The position numbers were made by a program, and so were the translations under genes. Shown in pieces: positions 1 through 8,937 of a stretch of DNA of 64,000 nt (the stretch's first letter is position 1; each line of letters begins with the position of its first letter). The DNA lies in NCBI RefSeq assembly GCF_002860285.1, contig NZ_PGVF01000001.1, positions 620,001 through 684,000 of the forward strand, read 5' to 3'. Below the pieces are notes generated by a model. The model saw only the letters and a list, made by a program, of their open reading frames with translations. It had not been told where the DNA came from and ran no database searches. Source of the DNA: Bacillus sp. M6-12. GTDB taxonomy: Bacteria; Bacillota; Bacilli; Bacillales; DSM-1321.

Positions 1-372
1 TCCTTGATTTTTACGGTCTAAGCAAGTAAAACGCTCAACAGTTAGGGTAAGAAGTTCTTTCTCTACACCATCTTTGTTTTTATACGTAGAACTTGTTACA
101 CGACCACAAATTTCAATCAATTGACCTTCAAAGCCCAATTTAGACATATGTTCAGCATTATTACCCCATAGTTCTAAAGCATAATACGTTGGTTTCTTAT
201 CTTTTCCATTACTAAATTTCATAGAAAAACCAAACGCTCTCATTACTTTATAGCCACCTGTAACTTCCTTGATTTCTGGTGGGTTAGCAGTTAAAATACC
301 TGACCCAAATACGAAATCCACAATTTGTTCTTCACCTTTAATTTTACGTACTACCTTTTCACGCTGATGCAT
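1..372 (-). CDS. SSB-like single-stranded DNA-binding protein (3' end outside window)
   Basis: The visible 124 codons read as an OB-fold-type protein. The stretch ALELWGNNAEHMSKLGFEG, followed by IEICGRV, fits the SSB pattern of aromatic strand, short helix and a G(R)V strand. SSB coats single-stranded DNA in replication, repair and conjugative transfer. The start is the ATG at 372..370, preceded by AGGAGGATGTAAG; an ATG 7 bases upstream is followed at once by a stop. The C-terminus, where the acidic partner-binding tip would be, lies beyond position 1, so the family call rests on the N-terminal part. Topoisomerase III, which often accompanies SSB on conjugative plasmids, is at the other end of the window. 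It could be a divergent OB protein rather than true SSB. Confidence 0.6.
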   Translation of the reverse strand, partial: MHQREKVVRKIKGEEQIVDFVFGSGILTANPPEIKEVTGGYKVMRAFGFSMKFSNGKDKKPTYYALELWGNNAEHMSKLGFEGQLIEICGRVTSSTYKNKDGVEKELLTLTVERFTCLDRKNQG

Positions 373-568
373 CTTACATCCTCCTAAATAAATATTTTTT
401 TTAAGAAAAAACCTTTTTTATAAACCTTATAGTATTATAGATATCGGGTTTTTCTTTTATTCGATAATGATTAATTTGCACACTATAGTCAATATACTAC
501 CATCTATCGCCTATAAAATCAATGATATTTAAAATGGATTTTTATTCCTATCCATATTTATACATAAA

Positions 569-592
569 AAAGAGGGGATTTCTCCCCTCTTT
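569..592. terminator. Symmetrical hairpin terminator
   Basis: Ten-base arms AAAGAGGGGA / TCCCCTCTTT with a 4-base loop and A/T runs on both sides. It follows directly the stop codon of the decayed gene at 592-692 and so probably was that gene's terminator. Confidence 0.75.
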
Positions 593-692
593 TATTCAAG
601 ACCAAATTTAAACACATAGTTTGCTGTTAAGACTTATTCCTTGTGTTAAAGCTGTACCAGCCTTCAAAGTAGGTTTTAATTCAACAGAAGAA
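592..692 (-). pseudogene. Remnant of a third discoidin-family surface protein gene
   Basis: Reading leftwards, the fragment encodes ELKPTLKAGTALTQGISLNS and, after a one-base insertion near position 622, NYVFKFGLE and a stop. Both pieces line up with the conserved block KPILKAGTSFTTENLLTTNY-VFEFGLE shared by the two intact secreted proteins at 11343-12329 and 12488-13522. The remnant lacks the signal peptide, most of the N-terminal domain and the whole C-terminal discoidin domain, and it stops exactly where the discoidin part would begin. It is bounded by two terminators. What is seen is the homology and the frameshift; that it is a dead third paralogue is inference. Confidence 0.8.
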
Positions 693-704
693 ATTGGTAT
701 GTAA

Positions 705-734
705 ATAAAAAAGAGGGGTGTTAAACACCTCTCT
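705..734 (-). terminator. Terminator of thymidine kinase gene
   Basis: On the minus strand a GAGAGGTGTT / AACACC(C)CTC hairpin is followed by six T. It overlaps the stop codon of the thymidine kinase gene. Confidence 0.75.
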
Positions 735-1374
735 ATTTATGAGAAATAAGTTTTTCGGTTTTTTCAGCTTCTTTTACTTTATGCGGTGGAACATAACAGT
801 TTCGACAACGTGGTTCATAGCTTTCTGTATCCCCAATTAGTACAATTGTTCCTAATTTAGCTGGTTTCCCATTCGTTAATCTTTGACTGTGTGTACCCAT
901 TGGACTTCCGCAACAAGAACAGTAAGAAGTTAATTTCACCACTTCAACTGCCATCGCCATTAGTCCACCGATATAACCAAATTCTTTTCCTCTATAGTCC
1001 ATGTTTAATCCTGCTACTATTACATATTTTTTTCGTGATGCTAATTCATCCACTAATTTCATGATATTTTTACTGAAGAACTGTGCTTCATCAAAAGCCA
1101 CTACGTCAACATATTTTGTTTCCTCCAATATTTGTTCCATGACTTGTTCTGTAATGTCTGTTGGAATATTGGTTGCTGGAAGACGATAACCCATACGACT
1201 TACAATTTCATCTTCTGAAAAACGATTGTCATTGTTTGGTTTGTAGGCTTTCACGATTTTCCTTCCATATTTCTGCATTTTCTCACATCTTCTAATCAGT
1301 TCACCTGACTTTTCAGAAAACATGGGACCTGAAATGACTGTAATATACCCTAATTCTCCATCGAAATATTGCAT
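733..1374 (-). CDS. tdk: Thymidine kinase
   Basis: A type II (TK1-like) thymidine kinase of usual length (213 aa) that phosphorylates deoxythymidine in the salvage route to dTTP. Visible hallmarks: N-terminal P-loop GPMFSEKSGELIRR, the FDEAQFF motif with the catalytic Glu near residue 96, and a four-Cys zinc site (YCSCCG and CRNC) in the C-terminal lasso region. One oddity is in the P-loop: the usual GPMFSGKS reads GPMFSEKS, checked in the nucleotides, so the glycine before the catalytic lysine is Glu. The start is an ATG 8 bases after an AGGAGG. It is a single-gene unit closed by its own terminator. Such genes are common on large phages and plasmids that boost nucleotide supply. Confidence 0.93.
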   Translation of the reverse strand: MQYFDGELGYITVISGPMFSEKSGELIRRCEKMQKYGRKIVKAYKPNNDNRFSEDEIVSRMGYRLPATNIPTDITEQVMEQILEETKYVDVVAFDEAQFFSKNIMKLVDELASRKKYVIVAGLNMDYRGKEFGYIGGLMAMAVEVVKLTSYCSCCGSPMGTHSQRLTNGKPAKLGTIVLIGDTESYEPRCRNCYVPPHKVKEAEKTEKLISHK

Positions 1375-1571
1375 TGTGTATTCCTCCTGTTAGTAAGTTT
1401 CTTCCTTCATTATAAGTACAGATTTCTTTTTCAAATAGGCTTTTTTGGTTCTACCTACGATTACCTATTTTATTCAAAATTTACCCATTTCCATTGTCTA
1501 TTGTGTTTGAAAACAAACTCCTTTTTTATAAAAACTAATCTATTATATACAGGTATGTAAAAGAAAAACAA

Positions 1572-1602
1572 AAGAGCAGGGAGGGAATTCCTCTCTACTC
1601 TT
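1572..1602 (-). terminator. Imperfect hairpin terminator
   Basis: AAGAGTAGAGAGGAATTCCC pairs with the following CTCCCTGCTCTT with a few mismatches, and a T-rich tract follows on the minus strand. It overlaps the end of the MerR-like gene. Confidence 0.55.
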
Positions 1603-2131
1603 ACATCACTACATATTTGTTATCTGTTTTTATGACAAGACTCATATCCATTAACGCTTGAAGGGATTTATTGATTTTTTCACGTTCAAACGCAAAACAA
1701 TCTTCAATCGTTAATTCAGAGATTTCTTTACCTTCTTTATCTAATAGATAAATAAACGTATAGATTAATTTATCCTCTAAAGAAAGCTCCTTTTTAGCAT
1801 CTATGGATTTAAGTCTTTTCTTTTCAGATATGTCTCCTCTTTTATTGGAAGATTCATTTGACTTTTTACTCCATTGTCTTTTACTGAACTCTGCTAAATC
1901 TCCACGATGAATGTTCTTTGCAAAGTGCTCAATGGCTGGAATGTCCTTTTCATTCCAATATCGTGTTTTTTGTTTACCGATTTTAATAGGTTCTGGAATT
2001 AAGCGTTTATCGCCTCTTTCAGCTAATTCATTACTCCACGTATCCCATAAATGAACGGTTAAGTGAGTTCTTTCAACCAACATTCCAACTTCTTTTGCTG
2101 TAAAATGTTTTTGTCCATCTATAATTTTCAC
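1601..2131 (-). CDS. MerR-like DNA-binding regulator
   Basis: A 176-aa protein with an N-terminal MerR-type winged-helix pattern: FTAKEVGMLVERTHLTVHLWD (helix-turn-helix) then a strand and helix around KTRYWNEKDIPAIEHFAK. A charged linker (about residues 75-115) leads to a second helical domain with KLIYTFIYLLDKEGKEISEL that resembles a winged-helix module. It probably acts as a plasmid transcription regulator; its target cannot be read from sequence. The start is GTG at 2131, 8 bases after GGAGGG. It forms a single-gene unit with a hairpin on either side. Confidence 0.55.
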   Translation of the reverse strand: MKIIDGQKHFTAKEVGMLVERTHLTVHLWDTWSNELAERGDKRLIPEPIKIGKQKTRYWNEKDIPAIEHFAKNIHRGDLAEFSKRQWSKKSNESSNKRGDISEKKRLKSIDAKKELSLEDKLIYTFIYLLDKEGKEISELTIEDCFAFEREKINKSLQALMDMSLVIKTDNKYVVM

Positions 2132-2232
2132 CTTTTATTCCCTCCTTCTTTTTTTCATTTAATATTTTTATTATTATATGAGGTATGAAACGAAAAATAA
2201 GAAAAAGGGCGTTTAGTGAAGTTCAATAAAAA

Positions 2233-2254
2233 AAACCCTGTGAAAACAGGGTTT
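2233..2254 (-). terminator. Hairpin terminator
   Basis: AAACCCTGT / ACAGGGTTT, 9-bp stem with GAAA loop, followed on the minus strand by a run of T. It lies 7 bases after the stop of the 2261-3076 gene. Confidence 0.8.
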
Positions 2255-2260
2255 CGTAGC

Positions 2261-3076
2261 TTATGTCAATGGAATATCTTTTAGATAGAGAGGTCTTACT
2301 AACTCTGTTAATTGATTATTGAGGGCATCCATTTTAGCATTGTTTTTTAAGGAAGCAATCAAGAACACTAAATTCACTTCTTTCAATACTTGTTCTCTGT
2401 ATTCCAATGTTTTTTGAGGGTGTTGAGAAACCATATCATACATAGAAATAGAGAAGCCAGTATAGATTTCAAAATAAGTGTTCCAAAAATCCGTAAATTG
2501 CTCATTGATTTCTTTTTTATTAACCGTTAGTTGATTAATATACATTTTTTCAATGTCTTTTTCCTTCATGTGTTTTTGGAATACGTTTAAAAATGCTTCT
2601 TTTTTATCCAAAAAATATGCCAATACAAAATCATTTTGATAAGCGTCTGAATGAACTTTCTGGACTTCCAGTGGTCGAATAGATAACACATCAGGCATTT
2701 CATCGTAGAAAGCGTTATTAATAGAATTGCAATAATCTTCTAATTCACTATCCGTTAGAGTATGAATACGGTTTAAAATGAATTGAATCGTTTCAGTAGG
2801 ATAAGCATACTTTTCTGCCTCTGCTAAATCCTTTAAAGCCAACAATACTAACGCCCACCACTCTTGACCAAGTGTTAAAGGTTGTTCTTGTCGTGCCTTT
2901 AATTCATCTAATAGATTTTTAAAATGTACTGGAATCGAATCTTTATAAATATCATAGGCAGGAGCAGTCCAGATAAATTCAAATGTATAAAGGAAATAAT
3001 CTAAAACTTTTTCTTGCTCAATATGAGTAGGTGTTTCACCTAAGAATCGAATTTTTTTACTTTCATAAGTAGACAA
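2261..3076 (-). CDS. Unknown protein, 271 aa
   Basis: I do not recognise this protein. It is soluble, acidic and largely helical, with no signal peptide or membrane segment. The start is a TTG at 3076, 8 bases after AAAGGAGG; no ATG nearby has a ribosome site. It is the last gene of an apparent operon running from the YtxC-like gene (6151) through the RuvC-like and LysM-like genes, separated from the latter only by a strong hairpin at 3096-3130. No function is proposed. Confidence 0.6.
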   Translation of the reverse strand: MSTYESKKIRFLGETPTHIEQEKVLDYFLYTFEFIWTAPAYDIYKDSIPVHFKNLLDELKARQEQPLTLGQEWWALVLLALKDLAEAEKYAYPTETIQFILNRIHTLTDSELEDYCNSINNAFYDEMPDVLSIRPLEVQKVHSDAYQNDFVLAYFLDKKEAFLNVFQKHMKEKDIEKMYINQLTVNKKEINEQFTDFWNTYFEIYTGFSISMYDMVSQHPQKTLEYREQVLKEVNLVFLIASLKNNAKMDALNNQLTELVRPLYLKDIPLT

Positions 3077-3095
3077 TGTAATTCCTCCTTTTCGT

Positions 3096-3130
3096 TCCCC
3101 TAAAAGGGAACAGGGGAGAGTTCTCCCCTG
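3096..3130 (-). promoter_or_regulatory. Intercistronic double hairpin without T-tract
   Basis: Two inverted repeats sit side by side between two co-directional genes: CAGGGGAGA..TCTCCCCTG (3111-3130) and TTCCCCTAAAAGGGAA (3096-3110). There is no clean T run after the big stem, so it may be an mRNA processing or stability element or a leaky terminator rather than a strong one. Confidence 0.5.
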
Positions 3131-3136
3131 CTATTT

Positions 3137-4558
3137 TTATTTTAAAGGCATAATCTTTGTGGCGTTGTCCACATCAATTTCTTTTGATACTTGACCGTTT
3201 TGAGCAGAATAAACCGTTGTTGTTCCATCTTTTACTTCATAGATAAAGCCATCTACTTCTAAAGCATTTTTATCAAATGGAACTTTTTTCACGAACAAGT
3301 CTTTTTGAAGATTGCTCAATTTAATTGGCAACACAACTGGTTCTTTCTTAACCTTTTTATCAAGGTCAGTCGTTTTACTGATTTGTCCAACTAATACGGT
3401 TTCTGTATCCACTTCTTCAGAAAGAATCGCATTTTCATTAGATTTCAATTCTACAAGGTCATCAACCTTCAAATCAGTAGGATTGATTTTCATAAGAACA
3501 GAGTTATCCATTTTTGAACCGAAGTCATTCAGGATAACCAGCTTGTCTTTTGTGAATACAAAGTCGGTGCTCTTATCACCTAACAGGACAGATTGTTCCT
3601 CTCCGTTTTTAAGGTCAATTTTTCCTAACTTATCTGCAAATGTGTAGAATAGGAATCCATCACGTACTGCAAATAAATCAGAAGTACCTTGTAATTTGTA
3701 TTCTTTTGTTTGTTTGTTAGTAGATAGGTCAAATTCTCTTACCTTTGTTCCGTCTTCAAACACAACATATAACTTGTTATCGCTTGTTACCTTAAAGTCT
3801 TTCACACCTTTTAGGTCAGTAGCAGTAAATAGAACTTTCGCTTCAATTTTCTTATCCTTTTCAGTTACGCTATAGAAGGTTTGTTCAATATCGCTATACG
3901 CATAAAGTGTTTTAAAGTCTTCTGATTTAGAGTAGAGATATACTGAATTTTCATCTACTTTCTTCACCACTTTTTCAACCTTTTGCTCTGCAATAGCTTC
4001 ACCAGTCTGCACTTCTTTTACTGCTTCCTCTGGAGAAGAACCATCCTTCTCTTTTAAGTAGTAAAGCGTTTGACCAGGAAAGATTGGGTGAAGTTTTGTT
4101 TTTCCGTTTGCTTGTGCCACTAATTTCAGCATATTAGCAGTATCCCTCTTTGGAGTTAATGATTCTTGAATTTTCCAAGAGTTTTCTCCTGCTATAACTT
4201 TATGAGGAACACGTAAAAAGTCTCCAAATTCTTCGGTTACGACTTTAGCTGGTTCTTTGGAAGGAGTAGGTGTAACTGGTTTTGTTTCAACAACCACTTC
4301 CTTACCAGTTGCCAAAGTTTTTAAATCAAAAGAATCTAATTCACTACTGTTTTTAGAATCATAGAGTTTTACTACTCCATTATCTGTAAAAGCAAATAAC
4401 TGATTTGCCATTGTTTCTTTTAATTGGTCTTCTAATGTAGGCTCTTTATCCTTATCAGGAGATTGTGAAATATAATATGTTCCCACACCTACAGTTAATG
4501 CCAAGGCAACTCCAACACCAATCATGGTGTTTCGTTTTTTGTTCTTGTTATTGCTCAC
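3137..4558 (-). CDS. Membrane-anchored protein with LysM-like segment
   Basis: A 473-aa protein with a short positive N-terminus and one membrane segment (about residues 12-30), then an extracytoplasmic part. Residues around 118-170 (VIAGENSWKIQESLT...ILPGQTLYYL type pattern; visible KVIAGENSWKIQ and HPIFPGQTLYYL) resemble a LysM domain, a peptidoglycan-binding fold. The rest is rich in beta-strand repeats (DLKGVKDFKVTSDNKLYVVF, KLGKIDLKNGEEQSVLLG) suggesting a propeller-like region. The start is a GTG whose last two bases overlap the TGA stop of the RuvC-like gene (GTGA), so the two are translationally coupled. A role at the cell wall is inferred; the partner is unknown. Confidence 0.6.
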   Translation of the reverse strand: MSNNKNKKRNTMIGVGVALALTVGVGTYYISQSPDKDKEPTLEDQLKETMANQLFAFTDNGVVKLYDSKNSSELDSFDLKTLATGKEVVVETKPVTPTPSKEPAKVVTEEFGDFLRVPHKVIAGENSWKIQESLTPKRDTANMLKLVAQANGKTKLHPIFPGQTLYYLKEKDGSSPEEAVKEVQTGEAIAEQKVEKVVKKVDENSVYLYSKSEDFKTLYAYSDIEQTFYSVTEKDKKIEAKVLFTATDLKGVKDFKVTSDNKLYVVFEDGTKVREFDLSTNKQTKEYKLQGTSDLFAVRDGFLFYTFADKLGKIDLKNGEEQSVLLGDKSTDFVFTKDKLVILNDFGSKMDNSVLMKINPTDLKVDDLVELKSNENAILSEEVDTETVLVGQISKTTDLDKKVKKEPVVLPIKLSNLQKDLFVKKVPFDKNALEVDGFIYEVKDGTTTVYSAQNGQVSKEIDVDNATKIMPLK

Positions 4559-5280
4559 GTTTCTATCTCTCCTTTCTTTGTCCTTTTTATTTGTTCAAGA
4601 GGTTTGTTGACTACTATTTCCATTTCAAACTTAGTTGGTTCTGGTTCTTCTAATTCAACAAAGATTGGTTCAGGCACTTCTTTCAATGCTTTTTTCGATT
4701 TCTTTTTCTTTGGCTTCACTTCTCGTTCCAAACCTTTTTCCATTAACTCTTTTTTAAATCTTACTGCAGTAATGGCTATCGCAATCGCATCTGCTTCGTG
4801 CTCTGTTTCCAGTTCCTTATTCAATCCTTTAACCAGTAGTTTTACCGCTTCTGCAACCTCTTCTTTGGTCGCCTTTCCATGTCCAGCTACGTATTTCTTT
4901 ACTGTCCCTGGAACAAATTCTTTCAAATGCAAATTGTTTTGTCCTGCAATCAGATATAAAACACCTGTTGCCATATTGGTATAAACAATCGAAGCGGATT
5001 TATTTCTACCCTTTTTATTAGAATCAGACTTTTGTTTTGGGCTGAAAAATAGTTTCTCACAACCTAATATACTTACATTATATTCTTTCGATAAATGATT
5101 AATCGTATTGTAAATGAGTGATATTCGTTCAGAAAGTTCGTGCTTAGAAGAAGTGATAATTGTACCTGATGTATGGATTAAAATGTCATCTGTCGCTGTT
5201 AGTTCAACCACAGAATAGCCACAATTGGCTATCCCTTGGTCAATTCCGATTCCAAATATGGAATCACTCACATTTGTCAC
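4555..5280 (-). CDS. RuvC-like Holliday junction resolvase
   Basis: A 241-aa protein whose first 170 residues match the RuvC/RNase H fold: GIGIDQGIANCGYSVV with Asp14, GCEKLFF with Glu75, and HEADAIAIAI with Asp164, the spacing expected for the metal-binding acidic residues. RuvC cuts four-way DNA junctions during recombination. The final 60 residues are a lysine- and glutamate-rich tail absent from ordinary RuvC. No ruvA or ruvB is adjacent, so it probably acts alone, as phage-type resolvases do. The GTG start lies inside the end of the upstream YtxC-like gene (17-base overlap), and the stop overlaps the next start, so it sits in the middle of a coupled three-gene set. Confidence 0.75.
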   Translation of the reverse strand: MTNVSDSIFGIGIDQGIANCGYSVVELTATDDILIHTSGTIITSSKHELSERISLIYNTINHLSKEYNVSILGCEKLFFSPKQKSDSNKKGRNKSASIVYTNMATGVLYLIAGQNNLHLKEFVPGTVKKYVAGHGKATKEEVAEAVKLLVKGLNKELETEHEADAIAIAITAVRFKKELMEKGLEREVKPKKKKSKKALKEVPEPIFVELEEPEPTKFEMEIVVNKPLEQIKRTKKGEIET

Positions 5281-6151
5281 AACCGTTACACATAATGACT
5301 TTAATTCTCTTTCCTGTTTCCTTCTTTAAAGAAGTAATGTTATAGGTGAGAATTTCCTTCGCTTTTTCTGTTACACTTTTATGCACTACGACTTTTTTCA
5401 CATCAAATATATTAATCAGAACAGAGGAAATCATCATCCCTTCAAATAATTCAGGATTGTCTACCTCGTCAATAATTTCAAATTCTAATGCACTCCCCAA
5501 ATACTCCAACAAGAAATCATTATCCATTGCAATGCCATCTTTATTTTTAAAATGAAGGAAGTTTCCTTGCTGAAAAATATGAAGCTCTTGATAATCTGCT
5601 AATTTCAATCCATTTTCAACACCACGTTCACGTAGAATCGAGAACAAATCTTTTATTCCTTGCCCCTTTACATTCCCTGTTTCTGTTTCAAGGTCAAGAT
5701 TTTTATTTGCTTGTTGGTTTTGGTGTTCATTTTGAAATTGAATTGTACTTTCTGCAAACAACTTCACTTCATCTTTGAACCCTTTCATGTTAAATAAAGA
5801 GAAACTATCTACATTAAAAGTTTGCATTTTTTTGAAGTATTCTTTCACAAGCACTCTTGTAAAAGTATAGAAATAATGAGAATTTGTTAAATCAAACAGA
5901 GATTCATCTACCATTTTTTCTGCTTCTTTTTTCGATACACCCTTTTTGATAAAGTTTGCAATTAATTGTTCTTGGAAATTAATGTACGACACATAGAAAG
6001 ATAAGATGTTGCTGAATACATCAAAGTCTTTTTCTGTTTCTGAATGAACATCGATTAAATGATTGTCTTTATAAGATAAAGAAATCCCTTCTTCTTCTAA
6101 AATCTCAATCAATTCTTCTAAATCTTTTTTTGATTTTACTGTATAAATCAC
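5264..6151 (-). CDS. YtxC-like protein
   Basis: A 295-aa protein resembling the YtxC family known from Bacillus spore formers, whose biochemical role is unclear. Signs are the helical middle part (FYVSYINFQEQLIANFI, NVDSFSLFNMKGF) and a C-terminal CNGCDKC cysteine motif. The family call is from memory of its features and is tentative. The GTG at 6151 is chosen because it stands 8 bases after AAAGGAG; an in-frame GTG at 6160 overlaps that ribosome site. A promoter of the recurring TTGACTATA type is 70 bases upstream. It heads the operon with the RuvC-like gene. Confidence 0.5.
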   Translation of the reverse strand: MIYTVKSKKDLEELIEILEEEGISLSYKDNHLIDVHSETEKDFDVFSNILSFYVSYINFQEQLIANFIKKGVSKKEAEKMVDESLFDLTNSHYFYTFTRVLVKEYFKKMQTFNVDSFSLFNMKGFKDEVKLFAESTIQFQNEHQNQQANKNLDLETETGNVKGQGIKDLFSILRERGVENGLKLADYQELHIFQQGNFLHFKNKDGIAMDNDFLLEYLGSALEFEIIDEVDNPELFEGMMISSVLINIFDVKKVVVHKSVTEKAKEILTYNITSLKKETGKRIKVIMCNGCDKCE

Positions 6152-6219
6152 AAGATTCACTCCTTTATTGTGAGCCTATGTAGGCATGATGGTTAAAACC
6201 ATACATTATATTATTTCTT

Positions 6220-6248
6220 ATCATACTATTTTTATTGCTTATAGTCAA
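6220..6248 (-). promoter_or_regulatory. Promoter with TTGACTATA-type -35 for the YtxC-like operon
   Basis: On the minus strand TTGACT (6248..6243), 17-bp spacer beginning ATAAG, then TATGAT (6225..6220). Confidence 0.7.
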
Positions 6249-6280
6249 TGTGTAATATTTTTTGCCTATAAAAGCAAAAT

Positions 6281-6311
6281 AAAAACCCATCTTCCTTTTA
6301 TGGAAAATGGG
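6281..6311 (-). terminator. Terminator downstream of parC
   Basis: CCCATTTTCC / GGAAGATGGG stem followed on the minus strand by TTTTTATTTT. Confidence 0.8.
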
Positions 6312-6342
6312 CTTGTTCTATTCTTATTGGTGTTGGAGAAGG

Positions 6343-8598
6343 TTAAACCTTTACCCCTAATTGATTTCGTTTTTTCGTTTTCATGGATTTTAGGTTTACT
6401 TCTTTTCCATTGACTTTGACGATGGATTCTTTATCCGATTTTTTCAGAAGGACAACATTTACTACATAATCCTCTTCGGTTAAGGTAATTGTTTTTACCC
6501 CTTTACTTCCCTTTTTAATGGCAGGAACACTTTCCATTTCAAATTTAAGAGCAAATCCTTTATCTGAAACCGTAACAACATGAGAAATATCTTCGTTATC
6601 TTCTAAAATATGAACAGACACAACTTCATCGCCTGTATCTAATTTTGTCGCACTAATACTGCTTCGATTCGTTTCAAATTCACTTCCGTCTACAATCTTT
6701 ATCATTCCTTGTTTCGTTGTAAACATTAGTTTCTTCTCTTTTAGGTTTTGGAAGGTATCTAATAAGACCACTTCTTCTTTTCCGATTTTAACTAATGTAT
6801 CAATCGGAACACCCTTATCTTTGATTTTCACTTTCGGAATATCCATGAGTTTTACGCTATGAAGATTTCCTTCTTTCGTGAACATACACACTTTATCTGT
6901 ATTCATAGTTAAAAGCGAATGTTTAAATTCCTTCACCGTATCTTCATTGGAACGCTGAACATTTAGAACATCTGTTGTCTTTACATATCCAAAACGGTCA
7001 ATCAATACATAAAGTTCTTCTTCTTTAAACTCCTCTACATATTCAACTGTTTCCATGTCATCAATAACGGTTTTGCGTTTTTTACCATAGGATTTAGAAA
7101 TATCCTTCAAGTAAGATTTAATGACATCTAACAATACAGATTCATGGGAAAGAATATTTTCGTAGGTTTCTACGTCTTTTGTTTTCTCATTAAATTCTTC
7201 AGTTAGCTTATCTAATTCTAAGCTAATCAATTTTTGAAGTTTCATATCCAAAATGGCATCTGTTTGAGATTCAGTAAAGTCTAACTTAGTCGCTTGTTTT
7301 TCTGATTTTTTGGTTTTAAAGGCAATCCCCTCTACAACCCCATTCATTAAACAGTTTTTTGCCATTTTTACGTCTTTACTTCCTCTAAGGATTTCCACAA
7401 TCAAATCAATCATATCTTGTGCTTTAATTAATCCTTGCAAGATTTCTTGGCGTTCTTTCGCTTTTCTCAACATGTATTGATATTTCTTTGTTGTGATTTC
7501 CTTCTGGAACTCTACAAAATGTTCAATCATTTGTTTTAAGCTCAAAGTTTCAGGCTTTCCATTTACAAGAGCTAAGAAATTAGAAGAGAAGGTATCTTCC
7601 AATGGTGTTCGCTTGTAAAGTTTATTAAGGAATTTTTCAATGTTAATGCCTTTCTTTACCTCTAACACTAATCGGATTCCGTCTTTAGAAGATTCATCAC
7701 GAATATCTGATAGTTCTTCCAACTTTTTATCTTTTGCTAAATTCTCAATTTTCTCGATTAATTTCGCTTTGCTTCCTGAATAAGTATAAGGGATTTCTGT
7801 TACAACCAAATTCGTTTTTCCGTAACCAGCATCTTCAATTTCAATTTTGGCACGAACACGAAGTTTTCCTTCCCCTGTTTCATACATGGTTTGAAGGTCT
7901 TTTTTAGTGGTGATAATTCCACCAGTCGGAAAGTCAGGACCCTTAATGTGTTTCATTAATTTTGCAATTGTAATTTCAGGGTTATCAATGTAATCTATAA
8001 TCCCTTTTATGATTTCGATTAGGTTGTGAGGTGGCATATTAGTCGCCATACCCACTGCAATCCCCGATATACCATTTACCAAAAGATGTGGGAAACGTGC
8101 AGGAAGAACCATTGGCTCTTTTTCCGTATTGTCATAGTTCCCTTGAAAATCAACTACCCCTTTTTCTAAATCGGATAGCATTTCTAAAGCTACTGGTGCA
8201 AGTCGGGCTTCTGTATAACGCATAGCGGCCGCACTGTCGCCATCAATCGAACCGAAGTTACCATGACCCTGCACTAAAGGAACTTGCATGTTAAAGTCTT
8301 GTGCTAACCTTACCATTGCTTCATATACAGCAGTATCACCATGAGGGTGATATTTACCAATAACCTCACCTGTAATACGTGCTGATTTTTTATATGGTTT
8401 ATCATGTGTCATGCCTAAATCTTTCATTGCATATAAAATTCTTCGATGAACAGGTTTCAATCCATCCCTTACATCAGGCAATGCCCTTTGAACAATAACG
8501 CTCATGGCATAGTCGATAAAGGATTTTTTCATTTCATCTTCAAAATCAACTTTTACTATGTTTTCTACTATTTCAGTAGTTTCTTTCTTTTTTGCCAT
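6343..8598 (-). CDS. parC: Topoisomerase IV subunit A (GyrA/ParC type)
   Basis: The DNA-cleaving A subunit of a type IIA topoisomerase, 751 aa. Visible motifs: [67 protein letters not shown] with the active-site Tyr at residue 128, and C-terminal six-bladed wheel repeats ([24 protein letters not shown]). No obvious GyrA box is seen and it is shorter than most GyrA, which favours ParC. Residue 89 is Thr where quinolone-sensitive enzymes usually have Ser. The partner ParE is 5 kb upstream rather than adjacent. The start is ATG, with AAAGGAG 11-12 bases upstream. A near-consensus promoter lies 80 bases upstream. The subunits probably unlink replicated DNA of the large replicon. Confidence 0.93.
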   Translation of the reverse strand: MAKKKETTEIVENIVKVDFEDEMKKSFIDYAMSVIVQRALPDVRDGLKPVHRRILYAMKDLGMTHDKPYKKSARITGEVIGKYHPHGDTAVYEAMVRLAQDFNMQVPLVQGHGNFGSIDGDSAAAMRYTEARLAPVALEMLSDLEKGVVDFQGNYDNTEKEPMVLPARFPHLLVNGISGIAVGMATNMPPHNLIEIIKGIIDYIDNPEITIAKLMKHIKGPDFPTGGIITTKKDLQTMYETGEGKLRVRAKIEIEDAGYGKTNLVVTEIPYTYSGSKAKLIEKIENLAKDKKLEELSDIRDESSKDGIRLVLEVKKGINIEKFLNKLYKRTPLEDTFSSNFLALVNGKPETLSLKQMIEHFVEFQKEITTKKYQYMLRKAKERQEILQGLIKAQDMIDLIVEILRGSKDVKMAKNCLMNGVVEGIAFKTKKSEKQATKLDFTESQTDAILDMKLQKLISLELDKLTEEFNEKTKDVETYENILSHESVLLDVIKSYLKDISKSYGKKRKTVIDDMETVEYVEEFKEEELYVLIDRFGYVKTTDVLNVQRSNEDTVKEFKHSLLTMNTDKVCMFTKEGNLHSVKLMDIPKVKIKDKGVPIDTLVKIGKEEVVLLDTFQNLKEKKLMFTTKQGMIKIVDGSEFETNRSSISATKLDTGDEVVSVHILEDNEDISHVVTVSDKGFALKFEMESVPAIKKGSKGVKTITLTEEDYVVNVVLLKKSDKESIVKVNGKEVNLKSMKTKKRNQLGVKV

Positions 8599-8681
8599 TG
8601 CTGTTTAAACTCCTTTCATGGGTGCTAAATTTTTGATATATACTATTCTAATAGTTCACATATTATAAGCAACATGACTTC

Positions 8682-8729
8682 ATTATATTTTCTATGTAGT
8701 TTATTGTCAATTTTATTTTACATTGACAA
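8682..8729 (-). promoter_or_regulatory. Consensus promoter of parC with flanking inverted repeat
   Basis: Minus strand TTGACA (8710..8705), 17-bp spacer starting ATAAAC, TATAAT (8687..8682): a perfect sigma-A match. The -35 is one arm of TTGTCAA-12-TTGACAA (8704-8710 and 8723-8729), a likely operator. The rest of the 339-bp gap up to 8905 holds no gene I can support. Confidence 0.75.
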
Positions 8730-8904
8730 ACAGCGAAAAGTTGAGCTTTCATGCTCTTTCCAATGCTTCCATACGTTCAAAAATTCATGATATAAGAATA
8801 ATTTGAAACATATATAAACTCTTAATCCTGTTTTGATTGAAACTCTATTACACATTACGGTGTTTTAGCCTATTTATAAGATGATAGACTTTATCTTACT
8901 CAAT

Positions 8905-8930
8905 AAAAAAGAGAGGAGTTTATCCTCTCT
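8905..8930 (-). terminator. Hairpin terminator
   Basis: GAGAGGA / TCCTCTC stem followed by a T run on the minus strand, just after the stop of the 8938-9504 gene. Confidence 0.8.
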
Positions 8931-8937
8931 CTTACTT

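Noticed and set aside
4465..4984. Plus-strand open frames opposite the RuvC-like, LysM-like and other genes
   Set aside because: They lack ribosome sites, have low-complexity hydrophobic translations typical of antisense frames and lie entirely opposite well-supported genes.
8712..8905. A decayed gene between parC promoter and the duplicated-domain gene
   Set aside because: A short open stretch (ERMEALERA followed by stop) resembles a coiled-coil end, but it is too short and no further homology supports it.
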